In this document: piece after piece, positions 1 through 5,666 of the stretch | Layout of the letters: each line of letters begins with the position of its first letter | How positions within the stretch are numbered: position 1 is the first letter of the stretch | Assembly (NCBI GenBank): GCA_945931735.1 | Contig: CAMEPN010000021.1 | Location: 1-12,158 of the forward strand | Length of the DNA: 12,158 nt | Reading direction: 5' to 3' | Source: an uncultured Clostridia bacterium | GTDB lineage: Bacteria; Bacillota; Clostridia; Oscillospirales; Ruminococcaceae | Made by a program: the position numbers and the translations under genes | The notes under the pieces: model-generated | What the model was told of the DNA's origin: nothing | The model's database searches: none | What the model saw: only the letters and a program-made list of their open reading frames with translations

Positions 1-134
1 CTATTGAAACGATTGTTTCTGATGAAATCGCAAAGATTTCCCACGAAGCCTACGGCAGAATGCGGACTTCGATCGAAGGAATGTATTCCGAAATAAAAAC
101 CGCTGCCAATAGTCTTGAAAAGCTGAAATACTGA
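1..134 (+). CDS. 3' end of an unknown coding sequence, cut by the window edge
   Basis: Reading from base 3, an open frame of 43 codons ends at TGA 132-134. The visible residues (ending NSLEKLKY) are charged and helical-looking, suited to a C-terminal helix or coiled coil, and no domain can be named. The stop overlaps by one base the ATG at 134, and the Shine-Dalgarno of the next gene lies immediately after it, so the two genes are almost certainly co-transcribed and translationally coupled. Bacterial dynamin-like GTPases often occur as adjacent pairs, so this could be the tail of a partner GTPase or helical partner protein. That is inference from position only, because no GTPase motif falls inside the window. 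Confidence 0.6.
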   Translation, partial: IETIVSDEIAKISHEAYGRMRTSIEGMYSEIKTAANSLEKLKY

Positions 135-145
135 TGGAGGAAACC

Positions 146-1786
146 ATGACGGAATTATTTGACCACAAGAAAAAAGTACTGGAACTCCGCGACAGGTGTG
201 CCGCTCTTTATACCGAGTGCGGAAAAAATGGCGACTCATTCATCAAGGACACAGACGAAGTTTTATCCCGAAGCACTCCCTGTCTGATGTTCTACGGCCT
301 TTACAACGCCGGAAAAAGCAGCATTATCAACGCTCTCACAGGTGAGGAAACCGCCGCAGTAGGCGATGTTCCTACAACAACGAGGGTTCAAAATATCAAC
401 TGGAACGGTTTTTTGATAGTTGATACCCCCGGACTGAATGCTCAGACCGAACACACTCTGACCGCAGACAGCCAGATTGCCAAAAGCGATGTAGTGGTAT
501 TTGTCATCGACGACATGAATGTTGATGAAAAGAGCTTCTATTACGCATTTATCAATGTTCTCAAGAAGAATAAGCCCTCTCTCATCGTTATAAATCAGAA
601 GAACGCTGATGGCCCTGTGGAACAGGCGCAGAATATCGGCATACTGCGTGAACAGATCGTAGCTAACATCAGGTATGCAGCGAATGCGCAGGGGATAACA
701 GATGTTGAGCATAACAGATGTTTCCGCGGAATAGTCCCGGTTAACGCAATGACCGCATGGGAAGCGCGTAATTTTCCCGAAAAGGCAGCCCTGCACCTGA
801 GAGCTGAAAGCAACATCAACGAACTGTTTAAGCAAATGCAGGCAGTGCTTAACTCTTCAAACGGAGTCAGAATGCTTATCCCGGCTCTGGATATCATCAA
901 TTCATTGCTGGAGGGTCTGTCGGAAGATATGAAATCCGGAATCAAATCGGATATTCAGAAAACCTATTACTCCACCCGAGACAATATAATTCGTCAGAAA
1001 GACAGCCTTTACAAACGCCTCATAGCTGAAGGACGTACTAAAATCAACGCATTTGCCGATAAAGCCGCAGCTTCTGTTTCTACCGGAGATACAGCCGATG
1101 TTGCCGAGATACGAAACTCCCTTGAACAAACTATCCGTCAGGCATTCAGCGATGCAAACCTGTCTTTGCAGGGAGAATTCCAGCTTTGCAGCGTTAATCT
1201 GGGCGAGCTTTCAGTTAAACTGGACAAGTCCGAGTTTATGCTCAATCTGCCGGATCCGGATGACAGCGATGAAGGAACAGGACTTCTTGAGTGGCTTGAT
1301 ACAATTTTTGATCTCCCAATCCCAAACGGTTTGCCATTTCCAAATCCGGGAGATGGTGGCTTAGTGCCTCCTCGGTTTCCTGTACCTCCTTCAACTCCTG
1401 AGAAAATCGGGATTACTGTTCTCCTTGGGTTAATAAAGGCACTTGTGAGCAGTAAGAAAAAAGCGGAAGAACAGAAACAGCGTGAGGCAGAAATGCGTCG
1501 TCAAATTGAGGAAATGAACCGCCAAAGCGAAGAACGCATAAACTCCATGGTAACACAGATAGTCGAAATAAATCGTAAGATACGCACGGCTGCCTCCGAC
1601 CTGGAAAACTCCTATTCCGCTAATGTGGCAAATCTTGTTGAACAGGCGTTTGCGCCAGTTTTAAGCTCTCTGGAAACAGAATTTTGCGAGGAAGAAAAGC
1701 GTTCCGACACCGCAAAAAATCATCTGGACCGTATCAATTCATTACTTCACGAATGCAATGCAATACGTGCTTCCATAGATGGGTGA
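146..1786 (+). CDS. Dynamin-like large GTPase
   Basis: A 546-residue protein with an N-terminal GTPase domain: P-loop GLYNAGKS at residues 51-58, a threonine-rich switch I (VPTTTR, 75-80), DTPG at 93-96, and NQKN at 150-153 in the G4 position where NKxD is usual. A helical region follows, then an acidic and proline-rich stretch (about 368-419), a short hydrophobic segment (IGITVLLGLIKALV, 421-434) and a charged coiled coil to the end. GTPase plus helical stalk plus hydrophobic tip is the plan of bacterial dynamin-like proteins, which act at membranes, and several such systems contribute to phage defence or vesicle release. The role here is inferred. An ATG at 134 overlaps the preceding stop, but GGAGG at 136-140 is correctly spaced for ATG 146, which I chose. 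Coupling to the upstream gene is likely and a terminator follows. A more distant GTPase family (YeeP/YfjP-like) is the alternative. Confidence 0.8.
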   Translation: MTELFDHKKKVLELRDRCAALYTECGKNGDSFIKDTDEVLSRSTPCLMFYGLYNAGKSSIINALTGEETAAVGDVPTTTRVQNINWNGFLIVDTPGLNAQTEHTLTADSQIAKSDVVVFVIDDMNVDEKSFYYAFINVLKKNKPSLIVINQKNADGPVEQAQNIGILREQIVANIRYAANAQGITDVEHNRCFRGIVPVNAMTAWEARNFPEKAALHLRAESNINELFKQMQAVLNSSNGVRMLIPALDIINSLLEGLSEDMKSGIKSDIQKTYYSTRDNIIRQKDSLYKRLIAEGRTKINAFADKAAASVSTGDTADVAEIRNSLEQTIRQAFSDANLSLQGEFQLCSVNLGELSVKLDKSEFMLNLPDPDDSDEGTGLLEWLDTIFDLPIPNGLPFPNPGDGGLVPPRFPVPPSTPEKIGITVLLGLIKALVSSKKKAEEQKQREAEMRRQIEEMNRQSEERINSMVTQIVEINRKIRTAASDLENSYSANVANLVEQAFAPVLSSLETEFCEEEKRSDTAKNHLDRINSLLHECNAIRASIDG

Positions 1787-1804
1787 CCTATTTTTCAAAT
1801 GTTT

Positions 1805-1837
1805 AGCTGCAAGAGCGAGAGCCCTTGCAGCTTTTTT
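1805..1837 (+). terminator. Rho-independent terminator after the GTPase gene
   Basis: A perfect 9-bp stem (AGCTGCAAG, 1805-1813, with CTTGCAGCT, 1824-1832) closes a 10-nt loop and runs into six T residues (1832-1837). It begins 18 bases after the GTPase stop and separates that operon from the toxin-antitoxin promoter. Confidence 0.88.
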
Positions 1838-1866
1838 GTTAGGTGATTGAGAAAACAATATTCTAA

Positions 1867-1906
1867 AAATAGGTTGAATTTCTCCTATTTGTGGTGTATA
1901 ATATAC
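1867..1906 (+). promoter_or_regulatory. Two candidate antitoxin operator palindromes
   Basis: One inverted repeat, AAATAGG (1867-1873) with CCTATTT (1884-1890), brackets the -35 box. A second perfect palindrome, GTATA-A-TATAC (1896-1906), covers the -10 box. Phd and YefM antitoxins repress their own promoters by binding short palindromes at the promoter, so these are natural operator candidates. Binding is inferred. The second palindrome is partly a by-product of a consensus -10 sequence. Confidence 0.5.
1874..1902 (+). promoter_or_regulatory. Sigma-A-type promoter of the phd-doc operon
   Basis: The -35 box TTGAAT (1874-1879) is separated by exactly 17 bp from a perfect -10 box TATAAT (1897-1902). 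Transcription would begin near 1908, just before a strong Shine-Dalgarno GGAGG (1914-1918) that sits 7 nt from the antitoxin ATG at 1926. The very short leader fits an autoregulated toxin-antitoxin operon. Confidence 0.85.
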
Positions 1907-1925
1907 TGAGGAAGGAGGAATCACT

Positions 1926-2168
1926 ATGACAGTTAAAACTGACACCCTCGTATCTATAACAGAAGCCAACCGGAACTTTTCCAGAGTTGCGAGAATCGTT
2001 GACGAAAACGGTTCGGCTATCATTCTGAAGAACAATGTTCCCCGTTACATCATCATGGAATTTTCCGAAGCAGAAAAGCTGCAAACTGCTCCCGATGAAG
2101 ATGTGGAGGCAGTATCACAGCGGCTTATTGCGAAGAATCTTGAAGCGTACAAGGAGCTGGCAAAATGA
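1926..2168 (+). CDS. phd: Phd/YefM-family antitoxin
   Basis: An 80-residue protein close in length to P1 Phd (73 residues). Its N-terminal half (SITEANRNFSRVARIVDENG, then AIILKNNVPRYIIM) has the Phd/YefM fold signature: a strand, a helix with conserved NFS, and the hairpin in which the peptide I(I/L)xxNxxPxxII recurs. This half dimerises and binds DNA. The polar C-terminal half (about 50-80) would be the flexible segment that wraps and neutralises the toxin. The gene has its own promoter and a strong GGAGG site. It overlaps the toxin gene by four bases (ATGA), the usual coupling that keeps antitoxin in excess. It probably represses its own operon. Confidence 0.9.
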   Translation: MTVKTDTLVSITEANRNFSRVARIVDENGSAIILKNNVPRYIIMEFSEAEKLQTAPDEDVEAVSQRLIAKNLEAYKELAK

Positions 2169-2539
2169 TACGGCTGACAGAACGACAACTAATCGGTATG
2201 CACAGCTCGCTGATTGCTGCAACCGGCGGCATGGACGGAGTTCGCGACAATGGCTTGCTGGAGTCTGCGCTTGAAGCCCCGTTTCAGACCTTTGGAGGAG
2301 AGGACATCTATTCTTCATTAGTGCAAAAAGCCGCAAGACTTGGCTTTTCGTTGGTTGCAAATCACCCGTTTGTTGACGGAAACAAGCGCATTGGCGTACA
2401 CGCAATGCTTGTTTTCCTTGCACTTAACGGCGTTGAAATAAACTGCACTCAGGCGGAGCTTATTGATGTCGGATTATCTCTTGCCGGTGGTTCAATGGAG
2501 TTTGAAGTGCTTTACAAATGGCTTAGCGACCACAATTGA
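2165..2539 (+). CDS. doc: Doc-type toxin, Fic/DOC family
   Basis: A 124-residue protein, nearly the length of P1 Doc (126). The Fic motif HPFVDGNKR lies at residues 67-75, with the catalytic His67 and the phosphate-binding GNKR loop. In P1 Doc this site transfers phosphate from ATP to a threonine of EF-Tu and stops translation. Typical Fic enzymes instead have HPFx(D/E)GNGR and add AMP. Here the motif keeps Lys (GNKR), as in Doc (ANKR), but with Gly for Ala, so EF-Tu phosphorylation is the better guess without being certain. An AAGGAG site (2151-2156) lies 8 nt before the ATG, inside the antitoxin gene. The start overlaps the antitoxin stop. Confidence 0.9.
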   Translation: MIRLTERQLIGMHSSLIAATGGMDGVRDNGLLESALEAPFQTFGGEDIYSSLVQKAARLGFSLVANHPFVDGNKRIGVHAMLVFLALNGVEINCTQAELIDVGLSLAGGSMEFEVLYKWLSDHN

Positions 2540-2604
2540 TTTTGTGATACAGAAGTAGTAATTCACATTAATTCCCTAACTTTTCATGAAAAAGAGGTGA
2601 TAAT

Positions 2605-2892
2605 ATGAATTCATTCCATCTTGACAATGATAATGTGCGTTTGCGCTTTATAAACTATGAACAGCGTTCTGATGATGAAGAATATGCTGAAATTATGTCT
2701 ATTTTAAAAAGCGCAGGCTGTTCAATCGGCAGAGTATGCATGGCTCCGGATTGTGATTACATCAATTGCAGAATAAATAATTATAGCTTTACAGTTTTTC
2801 ACACTATCGATGGAGACGGAAATTTTATTTATTGTGATAATAAATATGGAATGCAAGAACTAGAAAAAATATTTCCTTTGATAAACAGTTAG
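2605..2892 (+). CDS. Small unknown protein (95 residues)
   Basis: The frame is preceded by a good Shine-Dalgarno (GAGGTGAT, 2594-2601) at proper spacing, and ends in TAG 22 bases before a run of A/T-rich DNA. The protein is acidic at its N-terminus (RSDDEEYAE), has four cysteines (in GCS, VCM, DCD, NCR and YCD contexts, the last a fifth) and alternating hydrophobic strands (YSFTVFHTI), with no signal peptide or membrane segment. I recognise no family. It is 65 bases downstream of doc with no terminator between them, so it may be read from the phd promoter, but it is also free to be an independent cargo gene. The codon use and ribosome binding site make it likely to be real. Confidence 0.6.
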   Translation: MNSFHLDNDNVRLRFINYEQRSDDEEYAEIMSILKSAGCSIGRVCMAPDCDYINCRINNYSFTVFHTIDGDGNFIYCDNKYGMQELEKIFPLINS

Positions 2893-2971
2893 ATACCTCT
2901 TTAGTTTTCCATCATTGAAGAAAAAACAGCACAGGTGTGACATTTTGTTAAAAAAATTCAACAGCAAAAAT

Positions 2972-3005
2972 CAGCTCAGAGCACACGCTCTGAGCTGTAC
3001 TTTTT
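2972..3005. terminator. Bidirectional rho-independent terminator
   Basis: An 11-bp perfect stem (CAGCTCAGAGC, 2972-2982; GCTCTGAGCTG, 2987-2997) with an ACAC loop. On the plus strand five T residues follow after three bases (3001-3005). On the minus strand the stem is followed at once by ATTTTT. It can close the plus-strand unknown gene and the minus-strand fragment that ends at 3015. Confidence 0.85.
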
Positions 3006-3014
3006 AAATAACGC

Positions 3015-3254
3015 TTAACCGCAAATTTCCCGAACAATCTCCATAACCTGCTTATGCACCTCTGACAGATACTTTGAGTAAGCAAAATTCTCCGCTGTTT
3101 TGACATACCCGTCAACATCCTTTTGCAGCTCCCGCGTTATCCTGTCGTTGTTTTGAATGCGATAGGAGGATTCGTAGTGCTCCCCGAAAAGACCCTTGAC
3201 GCAGCGCGACCTCTCAAGTTCCACAATATCTGCCTGCTCCTCAAAGTAGTTCAT
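3015..3254 (-). pseudogene. 3' fragment of an unrecognised gene
   Basis: An open frame of 79 codons from ATG 3254 to TAA-side stop at 3015 (a GTG lies six codons further up at 3272). The product is charged and helical (for example VELERSRC and EVHKQVMEIVREICG at the end). I recognise no domain. There is no Shine-Dalgarno before either start, and the frame begins exactly where a plus-strand remnant of another gene begins, so I read it as the C-terminal tail of a longer gene whose 5' part was lost in a rearrangement. It still ends at its own terminator. A genuine small gene expressed from an unseen promoter is the alternative. Confidence 0.45.
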
Positions 3255-3260
3255 GTCGTA

Positions 3261-3437
3261 AAGATATGGCACGGCGACGAATACAACCGCCGCGGCGAAG
3301 AACAGCTTGCCGGTTATCTTGACTACTATAAGCAGGATAAGGGCTGGCTGTTAAGCTTCAATTTCAACAAGAATAAAACCGTTGGAGTTAAGACAATAGA
3401 GTGCTGCGGAAAGACCATCGTTGAGGCAGTCGTGTAA
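3261..3437 (+). pseudogene. C-terminal remnant of an AAA-ATPase-like / PD-(D/E)XK nuclease-superfamily protein
   Basis: Fifty-eight residues beginning KIWHGDEYNRRGEEQLAGYL and ending TIVEAVV match what I know of the C-terminus of the AAA-ATPase_like plus PDDEXK_9 family, common in gut Clostridia and Bacteroidota. There the block (ELKIW(R/H)G..Y..(R/K)G..QL..YL) carries the nuclease-fold Lys and the final strands. Intact members are over 500 residues. Here the ATPase domain and the first nuclease strands are missing. The frame stays open upstream only by running through the antisense of the neighbouring fragment. No start or ribosome binding site fits. The stop is followed by its own terminator, so this is a truncated tail and almost certainly not functional. 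Confidence 0.7.
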
Positions 3438-3444
3438 ACATAAT

Positions 3445-3475
3445 GAGGCAAGAGCATTACGCCCTTGCCTCTTTT
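3445..3475 (+). terminator. Rho-independent terminator after the nuclease-family remnant
   Basis: An 8-bp stem (GAGGCAAG, 3445-3452; CTTGCCTC, 3464-3471) with an 11-nt loop is followed by TTTT (3472-3475). It belongs to the truncated plus-strand gene and has outlived it. Confidence 0.78.
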
Positions 3476-3488
3476 GTATTCATGCTAT

Positions 3489-3671
3489 TTATCCGCACCG
3501 ACCGATTACATACTCAATCACAGACTTTTTCGGGATAAGCCACACTCTGCCATCCCGCAAAGCCTTGATATGCCCGCTCCTTAGCAGCTGATACGCCTTG
3601 CTGCGCCCGATACGGAGCATTTCCTGTAATTCCTCTATTGTCACAATATCCCTGTACTCACTGAACATCAT
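3489..3671 (-). CDS. Excisionase-like helix-turn-helix protein
   Basis: A 60-residue DNA-binding protein. EYRDIVTIEELQEMLRIG, then RSKAYQLLRSGHIKAL and DGRVWLIPKKSVIEYV, is the classic excisionase/MerR-type winged helix-turn-helix (HTH_17): a recognition helix ending in RSKAYQLL and a wing around GRVWLIP. Such proteins direct an integrase toward excision or regulate element genes. I chose the first ATG of an ATGATG pair at 3671 because AAGGAG lies just upstream. Longer frames up to 3698 have no such site. It overlaps the upstream gene by 14 bases and so is co-translated with it. No integrase or relaxase gene is present in the window, so the parent element appears incomplete here. Confidence 0.78.
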   Translation of the reverse strand: MMFSEYRDIVTIEELQEMLRIGRSKAYQLLRSGHIKALRDGRVWLIPKKSVIEYVIGRCG

Positions 3672-3939
3672 TCTGCTCCTTCCTGTCAAGCCAAGCACTT
3701 ATGCGAACGCCCTGTTTTTCAAGCATTGCGTGTATTGATTCAACAATCTCCGTTCCATTGGCGTGTGTCAAGGCGCTGAATGGCTCGGAGAGGAAAAAGC
3801 CCTCTATCTCGCTGATTCTGCCCTTAGCGTCAATGTCGTTGGGATTTCGAGTGAGCCGCTGAACACATTCGGAATACGCCTGCATTGGCTTGGTGATTAT
3901 TGTTTCAATAAGAAACGCTTGTATTTCGCTGTTGTTCAT
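3658..3939 (-). CDS. Unknown protein encoded with the excisionase-like gene
   Basis: A 93-residue soluble protein (begins MNNSEIQAFLIETIITKP, ends RKEQNDVQ). It is mostly helical by eye, with no membrane segment or catalytic motif, and I recognise no family. The ATG at 3939 was chosen because AAAGGAGGT lies 6-7 nt before it. The frame is open up to 4014 but without a better start. The 14-base overlap with the helix-turn-helix gene argues that the two work or are regulated together, as small genes near excisionase-like regulators on integrative elements often are. The function is unknown. Confidence 0.65.
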   Translation of the reverse strand: MNNSEIQAFLIETIITKPMQAYSECVQRLTRNPNDIDAKGRISEIEGFFLSEPFSALTHANGTEIVESIHAMLEKQGVRISAWLDRKEQNDVQ

Positions 3940-4066
3940 TTGAATACCTCCTTTGGCATTTTTTACTGTTATGTTGGTGCGCAATTTGTTTTGTATGATT
4001 AAAGCAGTTCTCATAGACTAGGTTTTGAAGGTCTTATTTTGAATTAGAGAAATACCCGAAAAATCG

Positions 4067-4096
4067 TTTATACCACTAACAAACAATTATCGTCAT
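4067..4096 (-). promoter_or_regulatory. Weak candidate promoter for the excisionase-like operon
   Basis: On the minus strand, ATGACG (4096-4091) and TATAAA (4072-4067) are separated by 18 bp. The boxes match four and five of six consensus positions. It lies about 130 bases before the ATG at 3939, with no closer candidate that I could see. Confidence 0.25.
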
Positions 4097-4242
4097 TTCT
4101 TAATGAGTATAGCAGTATTCTGAAATATGCGCATTTTCAACTATATAACACCCGAAAATATGCATAAATAAGCAAAGCGAATATCCTATTTTATGTATAG
4201 TCTTTGATTTTGGACTTATTCATCAAAACACCTTGCACATAC

Positions 4243-4332
4243 GTTCGCCAATGGCGAACTCCGTGCGTATCGGAGAATTATGCGGCTATTGATATATGAC
4301 TTTTCCGTCCGTAAAACGTTCGTTTAACGAAC
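4243..4332. repeat. Palindromes built on GTTCG/CGAAC left of the insertion sequence
   Basis: Three inverted repeats are visible: GTTCGCC-AAT-GGCGAAC (4243-4259), CTCCG-N7-CGGAG (4259-4275) and GTTCGTT-T-AACGAAC (4318-4332). All arms are perfect. The first and third share the GTTCG/CGAAC core and are 59 bp apart from centre to edge. None is followed by a T-run, so they do not read as terminators. Protein-binding sites are more likely. Confidence 0.6.
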
Positions 4333-4342
4333 ACATAGCAAG

Positions 4343-4353
4343 CCCCCGAAATC
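4343..4353. repeat. Terminal inverted repeat of the IS3-family element (orfB end)
   Basis: CCCCCGAAATC, the exact reverse complement of 5649-5659. It is followed after five bases by GCAC, as in the other end. Confidence 0.8.
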
Positions 4354-4408
4354 TGCTTGCACTGCTCCATATTGTACAGACAGCACAAAAAACCCCTATG
4401 GTAAAAAA

Positions 4409-5263
4409 TCAAGCAAAGAACTGACTTCGCAATTCAAGCGGAGTCAGCTTTGTTTTTAACTGAATACGCTGATGGTTGTAAAAGTAGATATAATCATCAA
4501 TCAAATGCCGAGCTTCAGAAAAAGAATTTAGTTTTGTACGGTAAATGCATTCGGTTTTAAGAATTGAGAAAAAATTTTCCGCCAAAGCATTGTCATATGG
4601 GTTGCCGCGACTTGACATTGACTGTGTAATGCCGTATAATTGAGTTAGGTTGAAATACGAATGAGAAGTGTATTGAATACCTTGGTCACTGTGGAGTTGC
4701 AGCCCTGCGGTGACCTTCTCCTTTTTCTTGGCAGCTTTAATCGTATTCAGAACCAAATTAACATCTTGTGAAGTTGCGGTCTTGTGTGCAACAATGCTGT
4801 TATCAAACAGATCTCTGATGATTGAAAGATAAAGGACGCCCTGCTTGGTATGAATGTATGTAATATCCGTAACCCATTTCTGATTGGGTCTGTCAGCATG
4901 AAAATCTCTGTTCAGCAGATTTTCATATCTGTGACATATAGTGCTGTAATAGCGGTATTTCTTTCTTCTGACAACCGAGAGTAGATTGTATTTTTGCATA
5001 ACACGCAGAACAGTTTTAGGATTGTGATGAATACCATTTCTGGAAAGCCACATCTGAACTCTGCGGTATCCATAAGTCTTTCCGCATTTATTCTGACATT
5101 CCTTTATCTTTTCTGCAAGCGGTAAATCCTTTTCCGGCTTGTCCATTCTTGAAACAAATCCGTAATATCCGCTTCGTGAAACACCGAAAAATCTGCACAT
5201 TTCACATATGGTATAACTGTTCCGGTGACGATATATTACCCGATATTTTACACTTGTTTTCAC
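4409..5263 (-). CDS. IS3-family transposase OrfB (DDE catalytic subunit)
   Basis: A 284-residue protein with an N-terminal HTH_21-type region (GVSRSGYYGF, about 27-36; KTYGYRRVQMWL, 62-73) and an rve/integrase-core catalytic domain. The catalytic triad is Asp133 (WVTDITYI), Asp193 (HSDQGIQY) and Glu229 (NALAENFF). There are exactly 35 residues between the second Asp and the Glu, the DD(35)E spacing of the IS3 family, and a conserved Lys seven residues after the Glu (ILKTE). The length is normal for the family. It starts with GTG, overlapping the orfA stop (GTGA). In most IS3 elements OrfB is made as an OrfAB fusion by -1 frameshifting. It is intact and presumably active. Confidence 0.92.
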   Translation of the reverse strand: MKTSVKYRVIYRHRNSYTICEMCRFFGVSRSGYYGFVSRMDKPEKDLPLAEKIKECQNKCGKTYGYRRVQMWLSRNGIHHNPKTVLRVMQKYNLLSVVRRKKYRYYSTICHRYENLLNRDFHADRPNQKWVTDITYIHTKQGVLYLSIIRDLFDNSIVAHKTATSQDVNLVLNTIKAAKKKEKVTAGLQLHSDQGIQYTSHSYFNLTQLYGITQSMSSRGNPYDNALAENFFSILKTECIYRTKLNSFSEARHLIDDYIYFYNHQRIQLKTKLTPLELRSQFFA

Positions 5264-5568
5264 TTCCTTTCTGTAAGCAAGAGAAAATCCCGCAGCAATT
5301 CATTCTCCATTTCAAGCTGTTTTATGCGACAATCCTTGCGTGCGATTTCATATTCTAGTTGCGCTGTTTTGCCCAGCCTCTGTACAGAGGCTGGCAAAGT
5401 TGATGCATTCTGCTTTTGCGTGCTTTTATTATGCCTTTTAAGATATCCTTTAATTTGCTCTTTACTGAATCCAAGCCGTTCACCGATCTGTCGGTGCGTC
5501 AGTCCTTGATTCTTTAGTTCCAGTATCTCTTTTTCGTATTCTTTGATGTGTCTGTATTTCCTTGGCAT
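5260..5568 (-). CDS. IS3-family OrfA (DNA-binding subunit)
   Basis: A 102-residue basic protein with an N-terminal helix-turn-helix (GLTHRQIGERLGFSKEQIKGYL, about residues 31-52) for binding the terminal repeats, followed by a C-terminal leucine-rich coiled coil (QLEYEIARKD through MENELLRDFLLL) that mediates OrfA-OrfAB assembly. The length is typical of the family. The ATG at 5568 follows AGGAGGG by six bases. That ribosome binding site lies inside the 3' arm of a long hairpin (5575-5607). orfB lies in the -1 frame and overlaps by four bases. Confidence 0.9.
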   Translation of the reverse strand: MPRKYRHIKEYEKEILELKNQGLTHRQIGERLGFSKEQIKGYLKRHNKSTQKQNASTLPASVQRLGKTAQLEYEIARKDCRIKQLEMENELLRDFLLLTERK

Positions 5569-5574
5569 AGAAAT

Positions 5575-5616
5575 CCCTCCTATGGTTTCTATTATACCAT
5601 AGGAGGGCGCTTTTTT
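5575..5616. terminator. Hairpin at the orfA leader: plus-strand terminator and ribosome-site mask
   Basis: A perfect 12-bp stem, CCCTCCTATGGT (5575-5586) with ACCATAGGAGGG (5596-5607), has a 9-nt loop. Read on the plus strand it is followed by CGC and six T residues (5611-5616), a good rho-independent terminator. Read on the minus strand, its second arm contains the AGGAGGG that serves orfA, so any transcript entering from outside would hide the ribosome binding site. Confidence 0.7.
5591..5596 (-). promoter_or_regulatory. Candidate -10 box of the transposase genes, inside the hairpin loop
   Basis: The minus strand reads TATAAT (5596-5591), overlapping the hairpin loop. No good -35 box lies 16-18 bp upstream (TAGAAA is the best at 17), so the promoter would be weak. 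A transcript starting about seven bases later would begin in the second arm and lack the first, leaving the orfA ribosome site free. Confidence 0.45.
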
Positions 5617-5648
5617 CTATGTCCGTTTTTACTGGTCTTGTGCAGCTT

Positions 5649-5659
5649 GATTTCGGGGG
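5649..5659. repeat. Terminal inverted repeat of the IS3-family element (orfA end)
   Basis: GATTTCGGGGG, the partner of 4343-4353. It lies 81 bases upstream of the orfA start. Confidence 0.8.
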
Positions 5660-5666
5660 TATTTTC

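Larger units (their letters stand above)
4015..4342. other. Gene-free AT-rich stretch left of the insertion sequence
   Basis: No frame here has a plausible ribosome binding site or recognisable product. The first two thirds are AT-rich. Toward the insertion sequence the composition changes to a cluster of palindromes, which are listed separately. Together with 5660-5773 it would be one non-coding region before the insertion sequence arrived. Confidence 0.6.
4343..5659 (-). mobile_element. IS3-family (IS150-like) insertion sequence, complete
   Basis: The element is 1317 bp, bounded by the inverted repeat CCCCCGAAATC (4343-4353) and GATTTCGGGGG (5649-5659). Similarity continues inward (shared TGCAC and then scattered matches for about 25 more bases). 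It carries overlapping orfA and orfB on the minus strand, both intact. The adjacent bases differ (AAG on the left, TAT on the right), so no 3-4 bp target duplication is visible. Either the ends were placed slightly wrongly, or the flanks have recombined since insertion. Its insertion disrupts no gene. Confidence 0.85.

Noticed and set aside
3123..3260. N-terminal extension of the plus-strand nuclease-family remnant.
   Set aside because: This part is only the antisense of the minus-strand fragment and lacks similarity to the family. It is an open frame by chance across the junction.
3672..3698. Longer N-terminus for the excisionase-like protein.
   Set aside because: The extra nine residues lie inside the upstream gene and have no ribosome site. 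AAGGAG favours ATG 3671.
4340..5662. Target-site duplication around the IS element.
   Set aside because: The bases next to the two inverted repeats (AAG and TAT) do not match, and shifting the ends by one or two bases does not produce a duplication.
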